Source: Syngnathus acus (taxonomy: Eukaryota > Chordata > Actinopteri > Syngnathiformes > Syngnathidae). From it: a DNA stretch of 64,000 nucleotides. The stretch's first letter is position 1; each line of letters opens with the position of its first letter. Below are positions 1-13,400 of this stretch, in pieces. A program made the translations under genes and the position numbers. Location of the stretch: NCBI RefSeq assembly GCF_901709675.1, contig NC_051102.1, forward strand, positions 11,727,412-11,791,411, in the 5' to 3' direction. The notes under the pieces are model-generated. The model saw only the letters and a program-made list of their open reading frames with translations, had not been told where the DNA came from and did no database searches.

Positions 1-3000
1 TCTGCAAAAGCACTTGCATTCTTGATTTAACCCGAGTTGTAGTTTTTGGGGGGGGGGGGGTTCTTATCGGACTGGGCTTGACTTGGCTGCGGGGATGTTA
101 TGAAGACATTAGGATATCATTGGTCATATATTTGGTCACATTTTTGGTGCTTGTCCAAAGTATCTACGTAGCTTTTAGCATAGCCTTCACAGTCTGTTGT
201 TACAGCTTGGAAACATCCTAGCTTTTTAGGGGCAGCTGCTGACAAGTAGCGACTCCTGTTTCAGGAACGCTGTGCATTGATGTGCTCGCAAGAGCGATGC
301 GAGTCAAATCGGGCTGGATCCCTGCGGTGGGTGGGGCCGTCCGTCACTGTGTTACTACTTTCCGTTTGGGAAAGCAAGCCCGGCTGACTTAAGGTTGGCT
401 TCGGTGCATGGTTCCAGTGACACACTTTTGACTTTCTCCTCCCTCCCATGTGGCCCAATTTAAATAACAGCCATGGCAGCGAAATGAGGAAAACAAACAT
501 GGAGTCGGATATCCACGGGCTGGAATTTGTCTTCGGCATCTTTTAAATTAGAGCAAAGGTGGGATGCAAATTGGATATGTGCGCCACCCAATCCAACGTG
601 TACGTACATTAAGAAACAAAGCGTAAATCAAAACGACACCGAGCCATGAAATGGGACAGAAAAAGAGCACAGACCATGTCCAGGCTTTCTGAGCTTTATT
701 CCTTAAGGGAGTTTTGCTTGCCGCTAACACCCCTGGTGCTTGACAAGCCTGCTTCTGGACTTCCTCCAACCATTTAGTTTGTGATTTGGCGCAGTGTGAA
801 TCAAAAATTGGATTGAAAAAGGAAAATGGCTTATCTGCTTTCAAACCAGTGATATACAACAATCAGCTGTCAACAGTTAACAGTACGTCTTGCGTGTGGT
901 ATTCCATAATTGTGAACCGTTATTAGCAACTATTTCGTGTCGGCAAAATGATTCATCATCTTTCTTGGACGAGGTAATAAAATATGAACGGCACAGCCTG
1001 ATATAGCAAAGACATACTCGTATTCTTCAATGTTCTTCCCCTGACAGGTAACACGGGTTTCCTCGCAGTCGGGAGTCGAAGAAACCCGCAACACCGCTCC
1101 TCGTCATCCGAATGTAATATCTTGCTCGTGTGCCAGTTGCACGATAAAGCAAATCATATAAAGCTGCAAAGGCTTTTAGACACGTGACATCTTTCACGGT
1201 GAGTGTGCACAGTATGTGGTCAGCCCGTGTGTCATTTCCCCTAAAAAAACGACAGCCGAGTAGATGTTCGGTCAAGAAAGGAAGCAGTACGTCAAAGTAG
1301 AGAAGTGGTATGGGATTAAAAAAAACAAAGCAAAAAACCAGGCGTACTAGTCACTGCTCGATGGAGAGAGAAAAAAAAAAAAAAAGATTGGCGAATGAAT
1401 CGACTAACCAGCATGGCTAAATGCAGACTTTCAATTACAGTCAGCTGAATGAGGAATTTTCAATGAAATGCCCCTCTTTCGATCCAAATTTCAACCAGCT
1501 CACCAAGCTGCTCTGTCAAGTCGGAAAAATGTATTTCATATCGGAGTATCAAATCAGCATGTGAAGCCAACCCAAGTCAACCCTTCCACTATTCTGGATG
1601 TGTGCACCTTCACGTTGCTCCATTTTTGTTCTTTGTTTCAAGAAGCTTTCCAGTGACCAAGCCTCGGTGACCCTTGCCCATGGCATGTTTCTACTGCATC
1701 TGTATCAGCTTAACCTTGTCAGTGCAACGGCCCTTTCTTTCCCCAAGTCTGCTTATTCCATACCTTTGCGCCGCCTGCAGATGGAGCATGTTAAGCAAAC
1801 CCAGCCAGGCATAACTAATCATTCCCGCATCCTTGATTTTGATCGATAGCCCTGGTGACTTCACTTTATTAGTATGTGCATAAATACTATCAGGGTGTCC
1901 AAATGTTGCCGCTGTCTTTATTGCTTTTCCAAAAACATACTTGGAGGGCAGAGTCAAAGCGGACATCTGCTTTAGGTTTGAGGCAAAAGCAAGACTATCC
2001 GAGAATGCCCATTCTATGACAGATAATTCTGCAGCATTAGCGTCGAAACGTTCCATTCTTGATCGTCAGGCACAACAAACGGCAAAAGCTCGTCTGAATG
2101 CAAGGAAAGATCTCCGAAGCTCCGATGGGAAATGATCTCCCGACATCCTATGACGCTTTGCAAAGTCCCACTTGTCACTCATGAAAATGTAGTACAGCCG
2201 ATTTTGGTGGGGATACGCTTCACGTCTGTGTGCGTTTACTCATTCATGCCAGGCGTGACCCATTCAACGTATGCATTCAAAATGAATTGATTTATAGCCT
2301 TTCCGAGCGCTACTGACCTTTTGCAATCTTTTCTGAAAAGAAAAACATCTGGCGGTCAATTGCCGTTTCATTTTGCGGAATTGTATTTTCTTTGTTTGCC
2401 AACTTCCAACCTGTGTAGAAAAGGGTGACGCAAAGCATTGGGAAATATTCGAGGTGAGCGTTATTACGTGACTGCCATTTTGAAAAATGTCACCAACAAC
2501 GTTTTTATAGCTAATGCCAAACAAAAGACGTCTCGGATTGTGAAGTACTTGAAAGTGGATTCTTTCAATTTCGCCGATGAGAAATTTTAAATGAGATTCC
2601 AACCGAAGAAAAAGTGATGATAGTTCAGGACAACTGCACTTTTCTTAAATACGCATTCAATGTGTGAAAAGCCTTAACTTGCCTTGTTCACTTGAAGAAC
2701 TGCAATGTTGAGTGTGAACTCTCACTTGTGAACAGGCCACCCAGGAGACAGGTTGACCCCTGAAATGTGACTTGAATATAAAGACCAATGAAGCACGCCT
2801 GTTTGCGGTGCGCCAAACTTAAGTGAGACCAAGTGAGGCGGCGAGCTGAGAAAAGTTGCAAAGCGGGGAATTTGCAGTCAGCTAATGAGCAAACCAAGGG
2901 GCCCGTGAGTTATTTATTTCCCGCGCTCGTTTCGTTACGAGAAGGGCACAGCAATTAGCTCCGAGGAGATGACGTCTGGAAGCACCCTTGTGCGAGGCCA

Positions 3001-3510
3001 CGCGAGAGCCCCAACTGTGAAATGCTAAACAACCTGCACGGCGCGGTGCGTCGGGGAATGGAAATGGCATCGTCCGTAACATTGCTTCAGCAGTTTGGCA
3101 GATTGCAGGTGCATCATGCGGAAGAGCGGGGGGGGGGTGGAATATATAGCAAGCCGCAAATTCTTCTCACGTACTCCAATCAACGTGTGGGGGTATTTTT
3201 AGGACTTTATATGATACCCAAATAGGTTCCGAATAAACACAAAAGTAGTGTAATACAAAATATACACGACATGGCTGGACATTGAAGAGTAACACAATCA
3301 ATCCAAAAAAAAAAAAGTGCATCACGAGAGGCTAGCAGGCTGACTTTTCTTCATTTGATGTAGAAAAGGAATCAGTCATCAAATCTATGAACTGAAATTG
3401 GATACCACATCTGATACATCTCGTAGGTCAATGAATGGGAATCGCATTTAGCTAGAAAATCCGGTTAAAAAAATGCTCCATTAATGATCAAAAAGTCTCA
3501 CTACGAATAT
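1..3510. other. non-coding stretch, no gene recognised
   Basis: No exon, RNA gene or long open frame with recognisable protein character was found on either strand. The stretch holds homopolymer runs (a G run near 49-60, A runs near 1371-1385 and 3306-3317, a G run near 3129-3137) and otherwise unremarkable AT-rich DNA. The short open frames here have no family features and no plausible splice partners. It may be intergenic or part of a large intron of a gene lying outside the window. Confidence 0.6.
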
Positions 3511-3816
3511 GGAAGCGTGGCTTTGGCGGAAGCGTGGCTTTGGCGGAAGCGTGGCTTTGGCGGAAGCGTGGCTTTGGCGGAAGCGTGGCTTTGGCGGAAG
3601 CGTGGCTTTGGCGGAAGCGTGGCTTTGGCGGAAGCGTGGCTTTGGCGGAAGCGTGGCTTTGGCGGAAGCGTGGCTTTGGCGGAAGCGTGGCTTTGGCGGA
3701 AGCGTGGCTTTGGCGGAACCGTGGCTTTGGCGGAACCGTGGCTTCGGCGGAACCGTGGCTTCGGCGGAACCGTGGCTTCGGCGGAACCGTGGCTTTGGCG
3801 GAACCGTGGCTTTGGC
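3511..3816. repeat. 17-bp minisatellite, 18 copies
   Basis: Exactly 18 head-to-tail copies of a 17-base unit (GGAAGCGTGGCTTTGGC) fill 306 bases. The first 12 copies carry GGAAGC. The last six, from 3715, carry GGAACC, and three of those (copies 14-16) have CTTCGG in place of CTTTGG, so variants cluster as expected from local unequal exchange. The unit is not a multiple of three and has no stop codon, so several reading frames are open on both strands. These frames are a repeat artefact and not evidence of a gene. Confidence 0.95.
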
Positions 3817-3838
3817 CCCCACTGACCAAGACAGTAAC

Positions 3839-3864
3839 TGTGTGTGTGTGTGTGTGTGTGTGTG
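3839..3864. repeat. (TG)13 microsatellite
   Basis: A pure TG dinucleotide run of 13 copies starts 22 bases after the 17-bp minisatellite. Slippage-prone DNA is common in fish intergenic regions. Confidence 0.95.
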
Positions 3865-6800
3865 TTCAATGGGTTTTGCAAGCAATTCTGGCATCATTAA
3901 AGCTAAAGCTGGAGCGTGCACACATCAGCACCCACACAATTCATCTCTTTGAATGCACATGCATGATTTCAGCCTTATGACTCATTTAAATGTGCGTACA
4001 CACTGTGCCCATCTCACATTTTTAATTCAAGTTCTCATACGAAAATAGCCACACATTTCGACGCAGAAGAGAAACAAATGAAAACAAAAGCACCTTATTG
4101 GTTCAATCGATGGAGATTGTGTAAAATGTCAGCCTTCGAAGAGATTACTCGAAGCACGGGCTCTTCAATCAAGAGAAAAAAATGGTTGGCCCACAGAAGT
4201 AATGCTAATGAGTTACGCTTTGAGTGTGTGTGTGTGCGTGCGTGGGGGGGATTTGGGTGATTGAAATGACACACCAGTCCACAACCATTTTGTCCATAGT
4301 AAGTGCAGCAACCTGCTCCGCTATGTTTGCTACATCCGTGGTTTCAAAGTTATTGGGTACTTGTCAGTGGCGTTTTTGTAAGAGGGGAAAAAATGGTGCT
4401 GTGCTGACAACAAAAATGAGCTGCGACTGATGTTGTTTCTGTGTATAATCAAATGAAAAAGATACTATTTAATTGCAATTGATGAATCTGTCAATGATTT
4501 TGTTGATTCATTAGTAACACGTAATGTATCAAAAATAGGCCAACATTGTGATTCCAAAGAAAAGCAAATGCTCGATTTTGATTCAACCCAAAACTGATAA
4601 GTCTGTTTTGTATGGAGGACTACAGAAATCCTATTTACTGCTGAGAAGCTGAAATTTGGAGGATTTGGACAATTTGAAAAGCTATGGAAAGGATTGATCA
4701 AGAATCATTCTCGATGAATTTGATCATCCTTTAGATGTCGATTTATAGTATGTCAATAAATCATCATTGGTTGCCAAGCCAACCGAAATCATCCTCGCCT
4801 AATTCTTACCGATAAGATTTCTCCTTTTTGTTTTTCTTTCTGACGCACTCGGTCGTGGGACTCTTCAGAAACTCGCATGACGTTTCTCATGCGTCTTACC
4901 AGCAATTGCACCATTGATTGCGAGAGCACTTAGTCATGAAGTATACCGCTCTTCTTGTCATTAACCTCTAGATGCTAGAAACACTGCTAATTCATATTCA
5001 GTGGGGATTTCACAAGCCCTTTATTACTATGCAGAAGGAATGAATAATCATTGGATTCAGTTCAGCTGGCTGCTTATTTGTGGTCATTCGCTTACTTTTG
5101 ACCTCTGCATGAAATACTCGGATTGATATAGCATTTTCATATCAAACCAAATCGTACTCAAAGCACCCTCTCATCACCGAACACAGATTATCGGGCTCTA
5201 TGCCAATCAATTACCTACGCACAAAGACGTTGGTAAATTTGCACGGCAAGGAATTAGCTTGGATGAGGAATCCGCATATCTACGTTTTTCACCTCTGTCA
5301 TATTTCCCCTTCCATCCAAATATATTATCATCATCATCATGGACCGTGGCAAATTTTGGTGAAGACGTTCTATTTCTTCTCATTACAATATCCCATTCCT
5401 ACACAAACTACACATGGATTGAAGTGAAGAGGCGCCTAACCCTTTCCATTCCATCGCGACACATTTGCCATTTTCAACGGATTGAGGGGGAGATTTGGGT
5501 TTTCAGCAAAAGACCTTACCTCCGAAGAAGAGGCGATAACAAACTCCTTCAAGTGTGCATCAGTAGGTAAGGAACGCTTACATTTGTATAAATTAGCATG
5601 CATCGAAACCGAGGTCACGAAACATTGCCCTTCACGCTGACGGAATAGAAATTCAGGGGTAAAGTACATGTAAATGATGGCTTGGAAATGTGTCACGTTG
5701 CCATTTTCAACGATGAGAAATAAATACTTGCTTACCATCCAAATCTTTCTCTCTCGACTCTGATGTCAGACAAAGCCACTTTAAATTGGTGCCAAATGAC
5801 ATATTTTAGGTCTGGCTATCTTGGGCTTCGTATTAGACGAGCAAAAGCATCAAGCCATTAATCATAGTCCAGTCTGGCATGCTTGTCTCCCCCATTGGCT
5901 TATCAGACTCAGTGAAGAAGAACCAAGACGACCTATCAATCAAGCGCTTTTTAAATGACTCTTGAAATTAGATCCAAGACGGGGGTCATTTAAAGACCGC
6001 TTGGCCTGGGTCTCATTTCACAAACCAGAACAACAAAACCATAATTCGTTCATTCACCATCAACATGACCCCTAGATCATTTTCATATTAGATGACGGAC
6101 CCTCATCTTCATAGCTGAGCTCTGAAGTTTATGGATGCTGCCATAAAGGGCTGCCATGCATGTGCAATCTAAAGGTACCAGAATGAAGATTTATATCACA
6201 CGTTGTTGGTCAGTGGACATGGGTGGTACGCTATTTTTTTGGGGGGGGATTGATAGTGGGATGTTTTCACCACAAGAGCTACAATAATTTTCACATTGCC
6301 CTCGGACACCAGTGCAAAATGCCTTTTGGAAAATGGGGGTGAAATTGTTTGGAGTTTAGAAGTGATGAGTGCCTCTTGGACGAGTGTTTCTATTTGTACC
6401 AAAATACAATGGATGAAGGGGAAAATGGAAAGAAATTGCTTTTTGTGCCGGCGTTGTTTTTTTTTCTCCGTCTTCAGCACAAACATACAAGGGAAGCTGT
6501 CACTGAACCCTGCTTCTGTTTTCTTGTTTAACAACGTTTATATTTCCGTCGAGAAGAGGTTTGTCGTGAGGTTGGCATATCTGTGTGGAAGACAGTCAAA
6601 GAATGTGACGATTTTCTCCAAAAGAACAACTATTCGATGAAGTTGGGGCTTAATGAAGAAGCCGCAAAACGTATCGTGTTTTTCCCTCCCGGCTCTCAAC
6701 AGATAGTTGGATAGAAAGCCAGCACTAATGACACTTTTGGCTTTCAAGCAAAGCAAGCTTTAGATCAATTTGGATTCCGGTCAATGTACAGTAGGTAATC

Positions 6801-9800
6801 AAGTTTCCAAGTCCAATGAACTTGGCCCGAATCACAATTTGGGAAAGTGCAGTCATAACACGTTGCGTCCCAATCGTAACATTTGTGCACACGAGCATAT
6901 GGGAACGCTCTTATGACAAACGTGCCTCGAGCTGCGTGCATTGACCTATTGGATTTCTCTTGGCCGCTCAGGTCAGCTGCTGGGACTTCTACAAGTTTGA
7001 TTGCGCCCATATAAATGCGTCGCCCCTGCCTGGGCCGCTTTTGCGTTTCTGCAAGGTCGGACGATGGCTAAATGACTGAGGTGGGAACATGGCTCTCGCG
7101 TTAAAGCCAACTTCATTGGGCCTAGAAAGTCGGTGTGTGAGAGTTTACCCTCAGCGAGACAACGGATGTGGAAAATGTATCGAGCCAACTAAGCATCTGT
7201 CCATTTGGCTATAACACGGAGATTGTCCAATTGTGTCCACTCGAGTTCTCACTGTTGTGAATTTTTAACAGCAGCCATTACAAACCTTGAAGCACTGGGA
7301 AAAAAACCAAACCAAACCAAAAAACAACTGCTTAAAAATGTACATAAACAATCAGATTCTCCTTGTCAAAATGTCATTAGTTGCGTAAATCGGGATCCGA
7401 ATTTTTCATCACCCTGGGGTTGCGTCCAAGACGTAAATGATTGATGTAAATTAGGAATGTCAGTCTAAAATAAACAACTCACACAAAGAGGTGAACAAAT
7501 AGGAATAATCGACACCAGTGAATAGATCACATCCACGGTGACAGCAAAACAAATGTAATTGCTCCCAATGGGAAAGCTTTGCGCACACTGCCTGCCTCAT
7601 CATTTCATTTCGGGTGACAGAAGTTCAGGTCACTGAGAAGTTGTCTTGGGGGCAGGATATTTGACACTTGATTTGCCCGAGGCACCAAACCTTACAGATT
7701 CAGCCTCACTTCTCCATGCAGATGAATGAAAATATCGACTTTTAGCCCAAGCAAAAAATCTGGCTCCTAGTGTCGAACGGTGTTCCGTCAAGATGAATCA
7801 CGAGCACCTAATTCATCTCCATAACAGCTGTAAAAACATTCTGCCCAAGGTGATCTACTCCTTCCTCCACATGTTTTCTCTCCACACAATTACTGCAAGT
7901 GGACTTGCGCATACGCAAATAGCCGAGGAGTTCCGAAGTCCAAATGAACCGAGCTCGACCCCCTAAAGAGATCTTTGGAGGACAGGAAAAGCATAAATCA
8001 TGCGACCGCAGCAGTGCGGCGGCCAGAGTCCGGTCAAGACGAATGCTCTTTGCAAAAGGTGGAAAAATATTGGAATGAGTGTTGATGAAATCTACTGCTT
8101 CCTGTCCTTGGAAATTCACCGTTTCCCGTTCAGTCTCAAAGGAGAGCAAGGAAAGACTTGGTGCTTTTCAGTCAACAACTTTTCAAGTTCAGCAGCGGTG
8201 AATAGTGGTGAATCGCACGCCTATTGAAGGAGGGCCAACCTGTCTAAAGTTTGCCTGTCCAAGGGGCAAATCTTAATGGAACCGAGGTCCGTAAAGGTTG
8301 CTGTGAAGAACAAAAAAGCATTCATCTGCACCTTGGAGTCAAAAGACAGCAGCAATACGTTCAACGTTTATGACCGCGTGTGAGAAAGCCTTTTTGAGTC
8401 ACTGTGGTGCTAAAGTGCAAAAGCATTCCCTCGTCGGCTCTTTTCATGAACAACATAGACGGACGGACATTTGTGTGCGTGCGCCTTATAACATTGTGAG
8501 TTGGCTTTGATGCTTTTGAAATGAAGGCTCATGTCGTACCATGGCAACTGTGTCTGTCTGATTGGAAACCAAGTGGCTGCTAAATCCCAGCTCATTTGGA
8601 ATGTTAACAGTGCAAGATTCCATCCTATTATCATAGTGTAGTACGTATATTCTCCACATAGGTGAGAATATCGTGTTGATTTTGGGTTCAAATAAGACAC
8701 AATATACTTAGCAAGAGTTACAGCTCCTACCGTATTGACGTTTCCATCCCGGTTGAATGGTTCTCAATTTATTCCCAAGGTCACTTCTGAAAATGCAACA
8801 ACCTCTTTGAGCATTCTTTACGCCTGCCTGCCTAGCTACCCAACCAGCTTTTCAGCCTCTGTGTTGCTGTGCGTATGCTCGGTACGTAGTATCTACTGGT
8901 GGCTACGTCCACTATAGCAAGACGTCTGACATAGCAAGAAAGCGAGATGTGGGCATCCCTGGGTGAATGCACAGTCAGCACATTGTAGATCCCCTGACTC
9001 AAAGTTTGCAGCAAGGTTCATCAACAGTACAGCCCGATTTGTTCCAAAAACTTTAGCATGAGTGACAAAAATGGAAATCAAATGGGAACACATTCTAGTA
9101 TGCATGCCAAAATGGAGAGACGTGTCTAGTATTTGTCACAAACGGAATATTTCTTGTCCTGTTTGCAGCAGTTGTAAAACAATCAGGATATGGCCGCTCA
9201 GGTCCTGGCTTCCCAGATCTCATTTCAGCAAAGACGGACGGGAGCAACAAATTGTTTTCCGCCTCAGCTGGCGCGCCGCTTGGTTCCTCCTCAGTGGCTA
9301 TTCTTCTGGGAAAGGGTTTGGAGCACCACTGGCCTTGGACCCAAACGAAAGTCTTATGGCTCACTATCTCTTTTGTGATTCATTCGCAAGAAGGGGTTTT
9401 TCAACGCCAAAGCTCTTCTAGCAAGCCTTAATGGATTTTGCTTCATGCGCAGGGAAACCAACAAGGCATTCCTTGGTGCTATAGTAAAAATCCACTATAA
9501 AAAAAGGAATAATCAGTGAACGGATTCATTTTGCGGTAGCAAAAATAATGGGAAAATACTATTCTTTTCTCGAAAATTCAACCTATCACCGCTGGATAAG
9601 GTCTCCATCAAAAGGTGACATCATGCTTTGGACTGAACAGGTACAATTGTCAATTTAAGGCTGCAAATAGAAGTGTCCTCAGGATTACGTTCACAGCAGG
9701 TCTATGCTGGTGCTTGGAGAAGAACAGGGAGTTTGGGAGTTTCTCCCCTCCCGCCCCCGCCCCTGCATCCCGTCCGGCATATTTTTGAAATCCCACCAGA

Positions 9801-10143
9801 TTCGGCCTTTTTACAAATCAATACGCTCACCTTGGGCATGTCTTGTGCTTCTTCTTTCCTCGCCCGATGGCTAGGTCTGTCTCAAACTGACTCGGCAGAC
9901 TTCACACAATGCTTTTCGAAAACATCCAAATAAAGCCAGACTCACACCAGAGCGACGGCATGATAAGAAAAGAACAAAACAATCCAATACATCATGCGCA
10001 CAAAATTGGAAAAAAAAGTCTCAGAGGTGACTCCGGGGATGAAGAGGGGCGGTGACCACTTTGAAGCAAATAAGTCATTGATGTAAAGAGCGGCTATTAA
10101 GCTTTGTGGTTTGGAGCAAACCTCTTAGTGCCTTTCCATTGCA
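3865..10143. other. non-coding stretch, no gene recognised
   Basis: About 6.3 kb of AT-rich sequence without recognisable exons. It holds a G-rich run (about 6241-6248), an AAACC-type short repeat near 7302-7325 and a small inverted repeat near 8647-8672. The longest open frames (for example 9062-9421) read as low-information sequence with no domain signature. Confidence 0.55.
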
Positions 10144-10271
10144 CTGCCTGGCTGCCTGCCTGGCTGCCTGGCTGCCTGCCTGCCTGGCTGCCTGCCTGGC
10201 TGCCTGCCTGGCTGTCTGCCTGCCTGGCTGCCTGCCTGCCTGCCTGCCTGCCTGGCTGCCTGCCTGCCTGG

Positions 10272-10314
<43 letters not shown>

Positions 10315-10439
10315 GCTGCCTGCCTGGCTGGCTGCCTGGCTGGCTGCCTGCCTGCCTGGCTGCCTGGCTGCCTGGCTGCCTGCCTGGCTGCCTGGCTGCC
10401 TGCCTGGCTGCCTGCCTGGCTGCCTGGCTGCCTGGCTGC
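10144..10439. repeat. CTGC/CTGG tetranucleotide tandem array, about 300 bp
   Basis: An uninterrupted array of tetranucleotide units CTGC, CTGG and rare variants (one CTGT) spans about 296 bases, with patches such as TGCCTGGC repeating irregularly. It is nearly free of A on the plus strand. The open frames across it (Leu/Ala/Cys/Pro on plus, Gln/Ala/Gly/Arg on minus) come from the repeat itself. It is hypermutable and likely hard to assemble. Confidence 0.95.
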
Positions 10440-13400
10440 TCAGTATTTATTGAGACAGCCACCTCCGAAGCAATTTGGGATGGCTGCCACAGATGGCTCC
10501 TCTAATCCAGGTAAATTATCTTTGAAGCATTCCAAGTAAACAGACAAAAGTCCAGAATCTGACAGACACGGAAGGAATGGGCAATGTCTCTATGCATCAA
10601 ACAAGAAGACACTGTAGATACAAACCTTGACTGTGCTTTTGGGCTGTGCACAGTAAATGATGCGCCTTTCAAAAGTGCTACATACGTAGTTGTTGTTCAG
10701 CACTGAAAAGTTGAGATGATACAAGCTAAATCTCCGTGGGTCTGATCCGCTAACAAGAAGTTGCGTATTCTGTATGCAAATACGTGCTATTTATTTTCCG
10801 CTAGAGCGGCCGAGGAAATGGCATGGTAGTGGGTCTAACTGGCGTGTTGTCACTTCATTTTGTTCGTTCTTTTTTAAAGTCCAGTCTTTTCTAATTTTGA
10901 AATATTTCCTTTGAAATGAAACATCTTTACAGTTGGAGGAACTGCATACGTTTTGTTTTGGACAGCATCGTACCACTATTTATGGCATCCATGTTGAGCA
11001 AGGTTAAATTGTCAGAGATATCATATACTACCTACGTAGTGCCGATGATATTTTGCCAAGTAGCAATATGGGCTAGTGAAACGATGCAGTCGGCAATAAG
11101 AGTAACTGAATATAGTTTCATTGATGTCTATCGGCAGTAATATTGAAAAACTCATCTTGAGACCGAGAGGAGAAAACTGTGAAAAGAAGAATGGAGTGGA
11201 AAACATCCAGAGGGCAGGCAGACAACACTATTTATAGAAGACTTCAGGGAGCAGGACATGGAAGATTATTAAGCGAGCAGAGCATGATACATTCTTCTTG
11301 CTTTGGCGCTCAACAAGAAAGCTGGGGCCAGATCTATATGAACCCAAGCGGCGGGAAAACAAAACCAAACAAAAATGTTTCTTTTGCTTACTTTAGAGAG
11401 ACAAGGATGATGGCGGTCAGTGGCAAGTTTGCTCCGATGGAGTTTAGGTCAGTCCTCATCTCTTGTGTAAAAGCCTCGAAGGGTGCTTACAAAGATACAT
11501 ATGCTTGGTCATCCCCAGCATTGAGTATTTCTTTTCACCAAATTGTTCATGGATACCATTATCCCTAGTTTACACACTGGTAAATATAAAATCAAATTTG
11601 ATAGAGATGGGCAAGATTTGACCCCGTGCAGCCTCATTGTCCATAAACTTTGGAGGACCGAAAAAAAAAAGAAAATGCCATCTAAAATATTTTTGGCTAT
11701 TGTAGGAAAAGATGACAAGCTTTTTATTGCGATTGGAAATTTTTTAATGATAATATCAATAGTCACCAAAATAAAAACAATAAGAAGAAAATATTTTAAA
11801 TTACAGTCGAATGTTTAGTGTCCAGAACCTTACATTATATATTTTGAAAAAATCCAATTCAATCTTTTTTACAAAACTGATGAAATGAAATCAGCACCCA
11901 TTCCAATGACAGAAAAATGTCTCCATTTTAAAGTGTCATTGACGATTGATCTTGAAAAACATCACAAAGTAAAATGTCAAGACAATGCTCCAGCTCTTTC
12001 GAATATATTAATACCCCCTGATATTTTTTTTACAAATGGAATGAACCACCTTTAAGAATTTTATTGGCTCAGCTTGGTAACTGACGGACACCTGGATCAA
12101 CACAGATGAAAAGATTGTATTGATTTTTTTTTTTTTTTTTTTTTTTTTTGTTCATACTCACTCCCATGCCCTCACAGAGCCTATCATTTCTCTAATTGCT
12201 AATTAAAGTGATTCATATACCAATGAATAATAATGAATGAAGGGATACGTTGCAAGAATATAACTCAATCAGAACAGGTACTTGCCGAGACCATTTGTTA
12301 AGCCTCTTAACTGTGTTACTTGAGTCGTGGCAAATGATCCTATATCGGCCATAATTGGCTTTAATCAATTGGAGAGGATGTTAAGTGTTTCCCTGCAACA
12401 CATAGAAGGTCATGCATTTAGTTTACTTAAACATCAGGAGATTATTTGTTCTTTCTGTAATGGGAGATGTTTCGAAAGTACCAAAGTGAAGACAGAGTTC
12501 AAACTCATCGATGTGTGTGGGGGGGGGGGGGTGTTGGGTAACCGGCGGCTACGGAGAAGGGCGGTCCTGTGATGAATGGCGCCGACATGCTCGGCTATAA
12601 TCACACCTACGCATGGCTTCCTGCGTAATTGATTTTTAATCCCCTAATAGAAAGTAAATCATACGTGCAAAGCGAATAATGGCAAAGTGAGAAAGACAGA
12701 GTGGCTGGCTGCAGAAAAATGAGAAGTAAAAAGATGAGGGTGAAATAGAAGCACATGCAGCTTGAAGAAGCGGGAACAGATATTTGCTTTGTCTGTTAAT
12801 TTGCTAAAAATAGCTGTGTGTGTTGGGCGCGATGACATTGTTTGGACAGAGTAATGAGAAATAGATGGACCTGAGAGGCTGATATAGGGCAAGATTGCAT
12901 CTGTCATCCAAAGTAAACACAGCACTCGCACACTGGAGAGAAAAGTGCCGAGGGCTATCGGGAACATACTGCCCATAGCCAAGTATCACTCAAAGGTCGG
13001 CACAATTACAGTTGTCGAAATTCATACGCACACGTACACTTTCTCGCTCATACGGTTTGTCCTTGCTATTCTTTCTTTTGTGACACCCCGACCTTGATGG
13101 CAAAACTCTGCTTAGCAAGTGTGAACTGTTTGACATTTGCCATCATGACTTCTGAGCGCCTACCTCATCATTCGCCTCACCAAGTCTGTGTGAACTTCAG
13201 GGCGAATTCCCATTCATTCAGTCATTCAACTGAATATGCCTGAAATTCCTTCGTTGAAATTCACTTGCCAGAAATGAACCAGAGCGAGTGAGTCATTTCA
13301 ACTGCTGCTGCTGAATTCCTTGAGATGCATTTTATGATGACATTCCTATTACCGTGACTTCTAGAAATGTAGTATTTAGGCTGAGCAATTCCATAGGGCG

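Noticed and set aside
1027-1275. Minus-strand peptide containing GFFDSRLRGN, resembling a phrase seen in translated bacterial repeats
   Set aside because: Single short resemblance with no other support; the surroundings are fish-like non-coding DNA.
3481-3980. Overlapping open frames of 113-148 codons on both strands
   Set aside because: They are produced by the stop-free 17-base minisatellite and the adjacent TG run. Frames on both strands are equally open and the peptides are simple repeats.
10097-10505. Long Cys/Leu/Pro/Ala or Gln/Ala/Gly/Arg open frames
   Set aside because: They translate a CTGC/CTGG tetranucleotide array; no splice context or flanking coding sequence.
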